Shown one piece after another: positions 27,352 through 34,882 of a stretch of DNA of 64,000 nt. Numbering within the stretch: the first letter of the stretch is position 1; each line of letters starts with the position of its first letter. The notes beneath the pieces were generated by a model. That model searched no databases, was not told where the DNA came from, and was given only the letters and a program-made list of their open reading frames with translations. A program made the position numbers and the translations under genes. Location: contig NZ_VORS01000001.1 in NCBI RefSeq assembly GCF_007997075.1, positions 372,001 through 436,000 on the forward strand. The letters run 5' to 3'. This DNA comes from Polaribacter sp. IC073. GTDB taxonomy: Bacteria; Bacteroidota; Bacteroidia; Flavobacteriales; Flavobacteriaceae.

Positions 27352-27792
27352 TTAACGTTTTATCATTCCAGAAATAGTTCCTCTGCAAACCAATTCATTT
27401 TTAGAATTTAGCATTTTTACTTTACATTTTAGTTTATTAAATCTAAAATATTCTTTCTCTGAAATTACCGTTACTTTTTCATTTGGTAAAACCGGTAAGT
27501 AGAAATCAATATTATTAGAAGTTAACGCAATTTGTGGTTTATTTTCTGTTGATGTAATTTCGTCTTTTAATAAATAAATCCCCAAACAAACAACACCAAT
27601 TTGTGCCATTGTTTCCGTTAAAATAACGCCTGGCGTAATCGGGTTTCCTTTAAAATGGCCTTCATAAAAAAAGGCATTTTCTTTAAAGGTATAATTTCCT
27701 GTCACTCCATTTTCTGAAATTTCTGTCAATTCATCAACAAACAAAAATGGATGTGTATAAGGAAGGTTTTTTATGATTTCTATTTGGTTCAT
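27352..27792 (-). CDS. FabZ-like 3-hydroxyacyl-ACP dehydratase
   Basis: A 146-residue hot-dog fold protein. The active-site helix pattern GHFKGNPITPGVILTETMAQ gives His46 and Glu60, the FabZ pair, and HPFLFVDE at 14-21 matches the family. It lies between the RAYT and ketosynthase genes, with a 33-bp palindrome on both sides. No ketoreductase is encoded nearby, so the beta-hydroxyacyl substrate must come from elsewhere, or the enzyme works as a dehydratase/thioesterase-like partner (inference). Confidence 0.87.
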   Translation of the reverse strand: MNQIEIIKNLPYTHPFLFVDELTEISENGVTGNYTFKENAFFYEGHFKGNPITPGVILTETMAQIGVVCLGIYLLKDEITSTENKPQIALTSNNIDFYLPVLPNEKVTVISEKEYFRFNKLKCKVKMLNSKNELVCRGTISGMIKR

Positions 27793-27806
27793 TTATTACA
27801 TTTAAC

Positions 27807-27839
27807 AGCCCTCACAAGTTTAAAAAACCTGTGAGGGCT
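27807..27839. repeat. 33-bp palindrome, copy C (RAYT/dehydratase gap)
   Basis: AGCCCTCACAAG...CCTGTGAGGGCT. The outer A-C/G-T pair of the reference form is changed on both arms (AGC/GCT), so pairing is kept; one inner mismatch. It lies 7 bp beyond the RAYT stop codon. Confidence 0.88.
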
Positions 27840-27845
27840 TCTTTA

Positions 27846-28406
27846 TTACTCTAAAGCTAAGGATTCTAAAATAGTTATTTCCTTGATTTTATAAGAATCG
27901 ATAAAATTTTGTTTGTCTTCAAAAAGGTTTAAAACATATTCTCGCAATAACCGCGTTGGTTTATTTGATAACATCGAATTATAAGATGAATGTTCGTAAA
28001 CTCTAAAATCATCTACAAACGGATGATGTATTGGGTTTAAATGAATATATAAAATCAACTTTCTTAAATATTCTTCACTATCTAACTTGATTCTAGAAAA
28101 TCGGTCTTTAAATAAACTTCCACTCCTTCCGTATTTTTTATTAATCCTTTTCGAATAAGAATTAAATAAATTTGAAAATGATTGAGATATTTCTTTTGAA
28201 GTAACCTCTTCTTTTGTCTTTATTAACAAGTAAAAGTGATTTTTCAATAAAAAATACGTCAAAACCTCTGAAGTTTTAGAAAGGTGTTTTTTTACTAATA
28301 GAAGAAAATAAGCATAATTCTGCTCTTCAATAAAAATATTCTCTTTATTGTTTCCACAGTTATAAATATGGTAAAAAAAGTCTTCTTCTAAAACTTCATA
28401 TTTCAT
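27846..28406 (-). CDS. REP-associated Y1 transposase (RAYT)
   Basis: A 186-residue single-strand DNA transposase of the IS200-like TnpA_REP family; members mobilise short palindromic REP sequences rather than themselves. The HUH region reads LLKNHFYLLIK (His57-Phe58-Tyr59): the second metal ligand is Tyr, not His. The tyrosine nucleophile fits Tyr120 in LYIHLNP. I chose the ATG at 28406; the longer frame starts with a GTG inside palindrome D. The gene interrupts the polyketide operon and is bracketed by palindromes C and D. Confidence 0.87.
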   Translation of the reverse strand: MKYEVLEEDFFYHIYNCGNNKENIFIEEQNYAYFLLLVKKHLSKTSEVLTYFLLKNHFYLLIKTKEEVTSKEISQSFSNLFNSYSKRINKKYGRSGSLFKDRFSRIKLDSEEYLRKLILYIHLNPIHHPFVDDFRVYEHSSYNSMLSNKPTRLLREYVLNLFEDKQNFIDSYKIKEITILESLALE

Positions 28407-28421
28407 ATTGTTTTCTTTAGC

Positions 28422-28454
28422 AGACCTCACAGGTTTTAAAAACCTGTGAAGTCT
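28422..28454. repeat. 33-bp palindrome, copy D (PKS/RAYT gap)
   Basis: AGACCTCACAGG...CCTGTGAAGTCT, with one mismatch in the outer arm. It lies 16 bp upstream of the RAYT start and 8 bp past the type III PKS stop. Confidence 0.88.
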
Positions 28455-28461
28455 ATATTAA

Positions 28462-29514
28462 TTACCACTCCAACAAAATTCGTTGTGCAGAAAAACCAGG
28501 ACCAAAACTTAACATTAAACCGCGTTCTCCTTTTGCGGGATTTCTATCCATAAATCGCTCTAAAACATACAAAACAGTGGCGCTAGACATATTACCATAC
28601 AAACGTAAAACTTCTTTTGTATCGTCTATATTTTTGCCTAAAACGCCGAATAAATCTTCTACCGTTTGTACAATTTTCTTTCCTCCAGGATGAAAAATTA
28701 AGTGGTCTACATCATCAATCGTCAAATTATTTCGTTCTAAAAACGGATGTACAATTGCCGGAAAATGATCCGATATTTTTTGTGGAACTTCCTTGTCTAA
28801 AATCATTTGTAAACCTGTATTCACCAATTTAAAACCCATCATAGAAGTCGCATCATAAAAATGATACATGGCTTCATCTATAATTTCTGGCCCTTTGTCT
28901 TCTTCATAAGAAGACAAAATTACTGCAGAAGCACCATCACCAAAAATAGCAGCACTTACAATATTTGTCATCGAATAATCTTCTAGCTGAAACGTTGCTG
29001 TTGGTGCTTCAACGGCAATTACGACTGCTCTTTTATTCGGATTTGCCTTCAAGAAATTCTTTGCATAAATAATACCAGAAACTCCTGCTGCACAGCCCAT
29101 TTCTGTAACTGGTAAACGCACAATATCTTGTTTCATTTGCAGCGAATTAATCAAATAAGCATCCATAGACGGAATCATAATTCCGGTACAGCTTACCGTA
29201 ATTATATAATCGATATCTGTGGGTTTTAAACTTGCTTTATCTAATGATTTTTGTAAAGATTGTTCTGCTAGTTTTACAACTTCTCTTGCATAAATTTCAT
29301 TCTTCTCCTCGAAAGAAGTTGCCACAAAAACTGCTGATGGATCCATGATAGAATAGCGTTTGTCTACTCCTGCTCCTTCAAAAAGTTTGGTAACTTTTCT
29401 TTGAAATCTTTCGTCTTGGTCTTGCATCCACAATTTTACAAACGGAATAATATCTTTTGTTTCTCTGTGATATTTTGGAAGTTGTTTTGCAACCGATGTT
29501 ATTTTTACTTTCAT
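28462..29514 (-). CDS. Type III polyketide synthase
   Basis: Chalcone-synthase-like homodimeric enzyme that extends an acyl starter with malonyl-CoA and cyclises the product. At 350 residues the triad is Cys141 (EMGCAAGVSG), His275 (FHPGG) and Asn308 (GNMSSAT), and the C-terminal GFGPGFSAQ-like loop reads SFGPGFSAQRILLEW. It lies 110 bp downstream of the methyltransferase and upstream of the RAYT. The product is not predictable; with the flanking methyltransferase and FAD enzyme, a methylated, oxidised phenolic or pyrone is plausible. Confidence 0.94.
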   Translation of the reverse strand: MKVKITSVAKQLPKYHRETKDIIPFVKLWMQDQDERFQRKVTKLFEGAGVDKRYSIMDPSAVFVATSFEEKNEIYAREVVKLAEQSLQKSLDKASLKPTDIDYIITVSCTGIMIPSMDAYLINSLQMKQDIVRLPVTEMGCAAGVSGIIYAKNFLKANPNKRAVVIAVEAPTATFQLEDYSMTNIVSAAIFGDGASAVILSSYEEDKGPEIIDEAMYHFYDATSMMGFKLVNTGLQMILDKEVPQKISDHFPAIVHPFLERNNLTIDDVDHLIFHPGGKKIVQTVEDLFGVLGKNIDDTKEVLRLYGNMSSATVLYVLERFMDRNPAKGERGLMLSFGPGFSAQRILLEW

Positions 29515-29624
29515 AATTTATTGTTACATAGAGATTCACAGAGCTTTTACACAGAGGTTCTCGGAGATTTTTTTAAATATCTTTTTTGACACGTGTTTCA
29601 CAGATACTTGTGATGTTTGTTACC

Positions 29625-30365
29625 CTAATTTTCAACTTTAAAACCTTTGACTTTTTTACGCTCTATAATCCATTGAAAACGAAATGCCCATTTCCAAGTT
29701 ATTTGTGGTTTTACGTTTAATTTTTGAGAGATCCTTTCTAAATCATTTCTTTTGAACCCTCTTAAAACAGACGTTAATCCGTCTTCAATAATCATTTTAT
29801 TTTTAATAAAAAGAGACAACAACATAAATAAATAATACGCCAATTTATGTCGATGTAAATCATTTACTACAATTGCTATTTTTGTTTGTTTTAAGGTGTT
29901 TCCTAGAAAAGATACTAATTGTTCTTCTTTAAAATGATGCAAGAATAAGGTTGCTAAAACAACATCAAACTGGCGGTTTTTAAATTCATTAAAAAAAATA
30001 TCTTCTGTTTTAAAGCTTAATTCAGGGAATTCAGTTGATAATTCGTTTGCATATTCAATGGCTGTTGGGTTTGCATCCATGCCAATCAGCTTGAATCTAT
30101 AACCATTTTTTCTTCCGAATTTAGCAACATCTCGTAAAATATCTCCATGACCACAACCAATATCTACAATGGTAAATTCCTGTTCTTTTGGGTGGTTTTT
30201 TAATACTTTTTTCAGCGAATTTAAAGTTACTAAATTTCCGCCTAAATAACGATTGATATTTTCTAATTTATCTAACGTATCTCGCAATAAATCGCCACCA
30301 ATAGAAAAATCGTCCATTAGTTCTTCTTTGTCTGTTCTATTTTTTGTACTGATGAAGAAGTCCAT
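29625..30365 (-). CDS. Class I SAM-dependent methyltransferase
   Basis: A 246-residue methyltransferase with motif I VDIGCGHGDILRDV (~72-85), an acidic residue after beta-2 (GMDANP) and DVVLATLFLHHF as the motif II region. It overlaps the FAD oxidoreductase stop by 1 bp (30365), so the two are coupled. In type III PKS loci such enzymes usually O- or C-methylate the polyketide; that role is inferred. Confidence 0.87.
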   Translation of the reverse strand: MDFFISTKNRTDKEELMDDFSIGGDLLRDTLDKLENINRYLGGNLVTLNSLKKVLKNHPKEQEFTIVDIGCGHGDILRDVAKFGRKNGYRFKLIGMDANPTAIEYANELSTEFPELSFKTEDIFFNEFKNRQFDVVLATLFLHHFKEEQLVSFLGNTLKQTKIAIVVNDLHRHKLAYYLFMLLSLFIKNKMIIEDGLTSVLRGFKRNDLERISQKLNVKPQITWKWAFRFQWIIERKKVKGFKVEN

Positions 30366-31531
30366 TAAATTTTCATTGGTTTACCGTGGGTTTGTTTGAT
30401 AATTATGGGTAATAAAAAAGGCAGTTTCTTTAAAATTTGAAGTAAAATCGATGCAATTCTATCTTTTCGAAATAACATTGCAATAAAATGTCCCGCTTTT
30501 AAACGCAAACTAAACTTTTTATTCCACTGCCTAAGATATTGCTTTTCAAACTCGTTTCTAGATGCGATTTCACCATTCAAGTAATTTAGAATGAGTTTAG
30601 ATGCTATTTGTGCAGATTGAATTGCCATACTCATTCCGTTTCCACAAAGTGGATGAATCATTCCCGCAGAATCTCCACACATTAAAATATGGTTTTCTAC
30701 TGGTTTTTTTGTTTCAAAAGAAATCTGACTAATCGTTAAAGGCTTTTCAAAAACTGCTTCGGAGTTCTTGAATATTTCTTTTAAAAATTGATTCTTAAAA
30801 ACAACTTGCTCTTGAAAATCGTTAATGTTTTTATACTTCTTAAAGGATGAAAAACTAGTGATATAACACAAATTAATCGCATTATTTTCTACTTTAGAAA
30901 CTCCACAATAACCCCCTTTAAAATTATGAAGCGCCACTAAATCATCTGGAAAATTTCCTTTTACATGGATTTTAACACCTAAATAAGGTGATTTTTTTTG
31001 GATAAAATTCCGTTCCATTTTCACATCTAATAAAGAACGTTTTCCAAAAGCACCAATGGTTACTTTGGTTGTAAAATTTTGATTTTCCTTCGTTTCAACC
31101 GAAAAAATATCATTTTCGAAATCTACATTTATTACTGAATCTTGTAAAATTGTTACACCGTTTTTTATCGCTTTTTCTAATAAAATAGAATCTAATTGAT
31201 ATCTTGAAATTCCAAACCCACCTAAAGGTAATTTTGCAGAAATAAGATTATTTTTTGTAGTTGATAATTGAAATTTTTTAATTTTAACAGCGCCAAAATC
31301 AAACGGATTGATCTCTAAAAAATCTAAATAAGGCAGCACTTCGTTTGAAATATATTCGCCACAAACTTTGTGTTTTGGATATTCATTTTTTTCAATCAAT
31401 AGAACTTTTTTACCAAATTTTGATAAGTGAATTGCGTTGCACAATCCCGCCAAACCTCCACCAATTACAATAACGTCGAACGCAACTTTGCTCTCCTTAG
31501 TCTCATTATTAATCTTAATAAGTTCTTTCAT
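30365..31531 (-). CDS. FAD-dependent oxidoreductase (geranylgeranyl reductase/halogenase-like)
   Basis: A 388-residue flavoprotein: N-terminal Rossmann motif VIVIGGGLAGLCNAIHLS (20-37), the CGEYIS loop near 57-62 and the GD motif CGDSAGMIHPLCGNG (~285-299) of the group A monooxygenase/geranylgeranyl reductase superfamily. It is the first gene of the polyketide unit, with palindrome E 14 bp upstream of its start. Likely a hydroxylase or dehydrogenase acting on the polyketide. The Lys-x-x-x-x-Lys halogenase motif is not seen. Confidence 0.85.
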   Translation of the reverse strand: MKELIKINNETKESKVAFDVIVIGGGLAGLCNAIHLSKFGKKVLLIEKNEYPKHKVCGEYISNEVLPYLDFLEINPFDFGAVKIKKFQLSTTKNNLISAKLPLGGFGISRYQLDSILLEKAIKNGVTILQDSVINVDFENDIFSVETKENQNFTTKVTIGAFGKRSLLDVKMERNFIQKKSPYLGVKIHVKGNFPDDLVALHNFKGGYCGVSKVENNAINLCYITSFSSFKKYKNINDFQEQVVFKNQFLKEIFKNSEAVFEKPLTISQISFETKKPVENHILMCGDSAGMIHPLCGNGMSMAIQSAQIASKLILNYLNGEIASRNEFEKQYLRQWNKKFSLRLKAGHFIAMLFRKDRIASILLQILKKLPFLLPIIIKQTHGKPMKI

Positions 31532-31544
31532 TCTTGTTTTTAGC

Positions 31545-31577
31545 AGATCTCACAGGTTTTTAAAACCTGTGAGATCT
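31545..31577. repeat. 33-bp palindrome, copy E (dinB/FAD gap)
   Basis: AGATCTCACAGG with its exact complement. A C-to-T change on one arm is matched by a G-to-A change on the other, so pairing is fully kept. It is the outermost copy on the upstream side of the polyketide unit. Confidence 0.88.
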
Positions 31578-31588
31578 TATTAATTTTG

Positions 31589-32674
31589 TTAAAATTCGAA
31601 CTTTAATTGTACCCAAACAGGTGCAGTAATTTCTGTGTTTAAATTCCCAAAAGACAACCCTAATAAACGTACAGAATTTGGTAATTCTTCTTGATATAAT
31701 AATTCTTTTACCACAGGAAAAAACTCGTTTTTCGTCTGCATAAAAGTTGCTTTTGTCTTACTTCTCGTTTGTTGTGTAAAATCTGAATATTTAATTTTTA
31801 AGGTAATGGTTTTTCCTTTAGTATCCGATTTTTTCATGCGTCTTTCTAACTCATCAGCAATTTTATCTAACTTTTCTATCATAAAAATTTCTGAAGAAAT
31901 GTTTTCACTAAAAGTTCTTTCTGCAGCAAGAGATTTTCTAATCCGATTCGGTTTTACAGCATTGTTATGAATTCCGCGAACAATATTATAATAATGAGTT
32001 CCAGATTTTCCGAATAATTTCACCAATTCTTCCAAAGGTTTTTTCTTTAAATCATTTCCCTTGAAGATCCCTAAATTGTACATTTTTGCAGCAGTAACTT
32101 TACCAACTCCGTAAAATTTATTAACAGGAAGCTCTTCTAAAAACGGAATGACCTCATCTGGATGTACTGTTTTTTGTCCGTTTGGTTTGTTAATATCTGA
32201 AGCTACTTTTGCTATAAATTTGTTGATAGAAATTCCTGCGGATGCTCTTAAACCTGTTACATCGAAAATACGTTGTCTAATTTCTCTTGCAATATCATTT
32301 GCAGACGGATTTCCTTTCTTGTTTTCTGTAACGTCTAAATAAGCTTCATCTAAAGAAAGTGGCTCTACTAAATCTGTATACTCGTAAAATATTTCTCTAA
32401 CTTTTTGTGAAATTTCACGGTACCGATCAAAATCGCTGTTTACAAAGATTAAATGTGGGCATTTCTGTTTGGCTAACATACCGCTCATTGCAGATTTCAC
32501 ACCAAATTTACGCGCCTCGTAACTTGCCGCAGAAATAACTCCTCTTCGCCCTTCACCACCAACTGCAATTGCTTTTCCTCTTAACTCTGGGTTGTCTAAT
32601 TCTGCTACAGACGCATAAAAAGCATCCATATCTACATGAATAATTTTTTTAAAAGGAGGCAGTAATTCCATCAT
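31589..32674 (-). CDS. dinB: DNA polymerase IV
   Basis: Y-family translesion polymerase. At 361 residues the metal-binding residues are in HVDMDAFYASV (Asp15) and SLDEAYLD (Asp109, Glu110); the helix-hairpin-helix region (YGVGKVTAAKMYNLGI) and little-finger domain follow. A choice of two adjacent Met codons exists at the start. It lies 19 bp downstream of the hydrolase gene and 57 bp upstream of the polyketide unit. No LexA box was seen. Confidence 0.95.
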   Translation of the reverse strand: MMELLPPFKKIIHVDMDAFYASVAELDNPELRGKAIAVGGEGRRGVISAASYEARKFGVKSAMSGMLAKQKCPHLIFVNSDFDRYREISQKVREIFYEYTDLVEPLSLDEAYLDVTENKKGNPSANDIAREIRQRIFDVTGLRASAGISINKFIAKVASDINKPNGQKTVHPDEVIPFLEELPVNKFYGVGKVTAAKMYNLGIFKGNDLKKKPLEELVKLFGKSGTHYYNIVRGIHNNAVKPNRIRKSLAAERTFSENISSEIFMIEKLDKIADELERRMKKSDTKGKTITLKIKYSDFTQQTRSKTKATFMQTKNEFFPVVKELLYQEELPNSVRLLGLSFGNLNTEITAPVWVQLKFEF

Positions 32675-32693
32675 TAAAAATTACGAGATTTAT

Positions 32694-33539
32694 TTATTTG
32701 TTATTAAAAAAGTCGATGCATAATTTTGTAGTTATCAACAACTCGGTAGACATCTTTTTTTCTTTCCAAGGATGAGAAACATTAAAAACATGATCTGCTC
32801 CTTCAATAATTTTAAATTTACTTTTAGAGTTCCAAGAATGTATTTTTTTTCCTTCTTCTAAAGAAATCGAAGTATCCTTATCTCCATGAATTATCAACTG
32901 AGGGATTTTTAAATTTTCTACTGCTTTCTGAATATTTAAACGTGTTTCATTTTCTTTAAAATCTTCATAAAACTGATAAAAATGTGGCATGTTTTGCTTT
33001 GTCCTTCCATTTAAAACATATTTAACGCCTATTTTTTTCCAATTTTCTAAATCGCCAATTGTTGATGATCTTGTTTCAAAATCGCAAACTGCAGCCAACG
33101 TAATTACCTTTTTTACTCTTCTATCTTCATTTGCTTTTAACAGCACAATTCCGCCACCTCTACTATGTCCAATAATAGAAATATCGTTACTATTAATTTC
33201 ATTTTTAAATTTTTCTTCGGATGAAATCCAATTGATAACACTCTCTAAATCGTCTAGCTCTTTGGTGTAATTATTGTTTCCAAAAGCTTCTAAGTCTGGA
33301 AAATCTATAGGCTGTTCGACGGTTCCTCCATTATGAGAAAAATTAAACTTAATAAAGAACAAACCTGCATTTGCAAACCTTTCTGCCATTAAATTCCAAG
33401 CGCCCCAATCTTTAAAGCCTTTGTAACCGTGACAAAAAATAACTATTTTTTTAGGTTGATTATTTTCTTTGTAAAAAACATCTGTTACTATTGGTTTACG
33501 GTGTTTTCCTTCAACAATTATATTCGTGTTTTTTTTCAT
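32694..33539 (-). CDS. Alpha/beta hydrolase
   Basis: A 281-residue hydrolase with nucleophile elbow GHSRGGG (Ser near 126), the acid in IHGDKDTSI and the His in GADHVFN near the end, the complete alpha/beta-hydrolase triad. No signal peptide. Relatives are annotated as dienelactone-hydrolase-like or acyl-peptidase-like; the substrate is unknown. It lies 6 bp downstream of a LysE exporter gene, so the two are probably co-transcribed. Confidence 0.85.
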   Translation of the reverse strand: MKKNTNIIVEGKHRKPIVTDVFYKENNQPKKIVIFCHGYKGFKDWGAWNLMAERFANAGLFFIKFNFSHNGGTVEQPIDFPDLEAFGNNNYTKELDDLESVINWISSEEKFKNEINSNDISIIGHSRGGGIVLLKANEDRRVKKVITLAAVCDFETRSSTIGDLENWKKIGVKYVLNGRTKQNMPHFYQFYEDFKENETRLNIQKAVENLKIPQLIIHGDKDTSISLEEGKKIHSWNSKSKFKIIEGADHVFNVSHPWKEKKMSTELLITTKLCIDFFNNK

Positions 33540-33545
33540 TTTATT

Positions 33546-34166
33546 TTAAATAAATCGTTTTATAATTGTAAAAATAGCAACGAAACCTGTTAAAATAGAT
33601 AGTATTATATTAATGTCTTTTGTTAGTTTTCCTGTTTTTTGTTGAATTTTTTTCGCAAACTTTCCATATAAAAAAAGGATGTAAAATGTACCAATTACAG
33701 CTCCTAAAGTAAAAAATAATACGGGAATAAAATAAAAACTAAACAGCTTAAAAGTATCTAACAGTACTATAATTCCGCAAAAAAAAGGAATGGCAAACAT
33801 ATTTATTACAGACAAAGTAATTCCTGTTAAAAACGGAAGTTCCTTTTTCGTTTTAAGTTCTTCAACCTTCATTTTACCTTTTCTAGATGCTTTATAAAAA
33901 TAATAAGACAACAAAATAAAAATAAGAATTCCTGCTTTTTCTAAGGTCTCCAAGATTGTTGGGTTTTCTGCAAGGTACTTTGTTAAAAGAACTGCTGTAA
34001 TTACTTGCGGAATTGTAGTAATAGAAACACCAAACGCATATTTATTAGCCGCTTCTCTTCCTTTTTCTAAACTAATCTTTAAAGCCGTCATATTTAACAT
34101 ACTTGGCGTTATAGAGCCGACGAAAGAGAAAAAAAATCCGAAGAAAAAGAGTAAAAGTAGGTTCAA
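33546..34166 (-). CDS. LysE family amino acid exporter (second of pair)
   Basis: A 206-residue membrane protein with about six helices, paralogous to the gene just upstream; both share GSITPSxLNxT near residue 16. I chose the TTG at 34166: this gives MNLLLLFFFGFFFSFVGSITP, which lines up residue by residue with MNFLIFMVLGFGIAAAGSITP of the paralogue and leaves a 7-bp gap. The ATGs at 34214 and 34199 would overlap the paralogue's end and add a poorly hydrophobic leader. Substrate unknown; LysE-type proteins export amino acids or small metabolites. Confidence 0.8.
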   Translation of the reverse strand: MNLLLLFFFGFFFSFVGSITPSMLNMTALKISLEKGREAANKYAFGVSITTIPQVITAVLLTKYLAENPTILETLEKAGILIFILLSYYFYKASRKGKMKVEELKTKKELPFLTGITLSVINMFAIPFFCGIIVLLDTFKLFSFYFIPVLFFTLGAVIGTFYILFLYGKFAKKIQQKTGKLTKDINIILSILTGFVAIFTIIKRFI

Positions 34167-34173
34167 AGATAAA

Positions 34174-34797
34174 TTATTGGAGATACAAATATACAGCATT
34201 TCCAATTGCAACAATTCCGGTTAAACAGCCTAAAATAAAATCCATTTTAGCAGCGATATACGTTAGTTTATGTTGAATTTTTTCAGCAACAATAGCATAT
34301 AAGGAATACAAGGTAAAAGAGCCCAATGTAGAACCAATTGAAAAGTAAAATCCATTTAAATAGGAGTATTCAAAATACGCTAAACCTATTAAAACAGAAA
34401 TTGAGGTAAAATAAAAAGGGATGGCTATTGTATTTAAAGAAGACATGATGATACCGTGTAAATAGGCTTTCGTTTTAGGAATTTCTTTTTTCTCTTTCTT
34501 CTCCTTTGAAGTATAATATAATCTAAAAAAATTAATCGATAAAAGAAAAAGAATTCCGGTTCCTATTTTTTGAATTAAAGTAATGTATTCTGAATTTTCC
34601 ATTAAAATACTAGATAGGTAAGCACCAATATTTGCCTGAAAAAATAAAATGGTTGCATAACCACCAATTAAATAAAATGCGGCTTTTTTACCATTTCTTA
34701 AACTGAATTTTACTACTGTTAAGTTTAAAAAACTGGGAGTAATACTACCTGCTGCTGCAATACCAAAACCCAAGACCATAAAAATAAGGAAGTTCAT
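34174..34797 (-). CDS. LysE family amino acid exporter (first of pair)
   Basis: A 207-residue, six-helix membrane protein of the LysE/RhtB superfamily (GSITPSFLNLTVVKFSL at the first helix). It is the tandem partner of the next gene; as heads of a small unit with the hydrolase, the two may form a heteromeric exporter (inference). A terminator for gdhA copy 1 lies 27 bp upstream, so it has its own promoter, not recognised here. Confidence 0.82.
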   Translation of the reverse strand: MNFLIFMVLGFGIAAAGSITPSFLNLTVVKFSLRNGKKAAFYLIGGYATILFFQANIGAYLSSILMENSEYITLIQKIGTGILFLLSINFFRLYYTSKEKKEKKEIPKTKAYLHGIIMSSLNTIAIPFYFTSISVLIGLAYFEYSYLNGFYFSIGSTLGSFTLYSLYAIVAEKIQHKLTYIAAKMDFILGCLTGIVAIGNAVYLYLQ

Positions 34798-34823
34798 ATA
34801 TTATTTTAGTTACGCAAATAAAC

Positions 34824-34853
34824 AAAAAAACGCGTCAAAGAATTGACGCGTTT
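34824..34853 (-). terminator. Terminator of glutamate dehydrogenase copy 1
   Basis: A 10-bp perfect stem (34828-34837 with 34844-34853) with a 6-nt loop. On the minus strand it is followed by the T-run complementary to 34824-34830. It lies 30 bp past the gene's stop. Confidence 0.85.
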
Positions 34854-34882
34854 CATATTTGTAATAACTTAAAAGAGTTTTA

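Noticed and set aside
28407..28430. Upstream GTG start for the RAYT.
   Set aside because: The GTG is the arm of palindrome D; conserved sequence begins at the ATG at 28406.
25956..31577. The repeated 33-bp palindromes could be read as a CRISPR array.
   Set aside because: Copies are spread over 5.6 kb with genes between them, are themselves palindromic, and have no spacers or cas genes.
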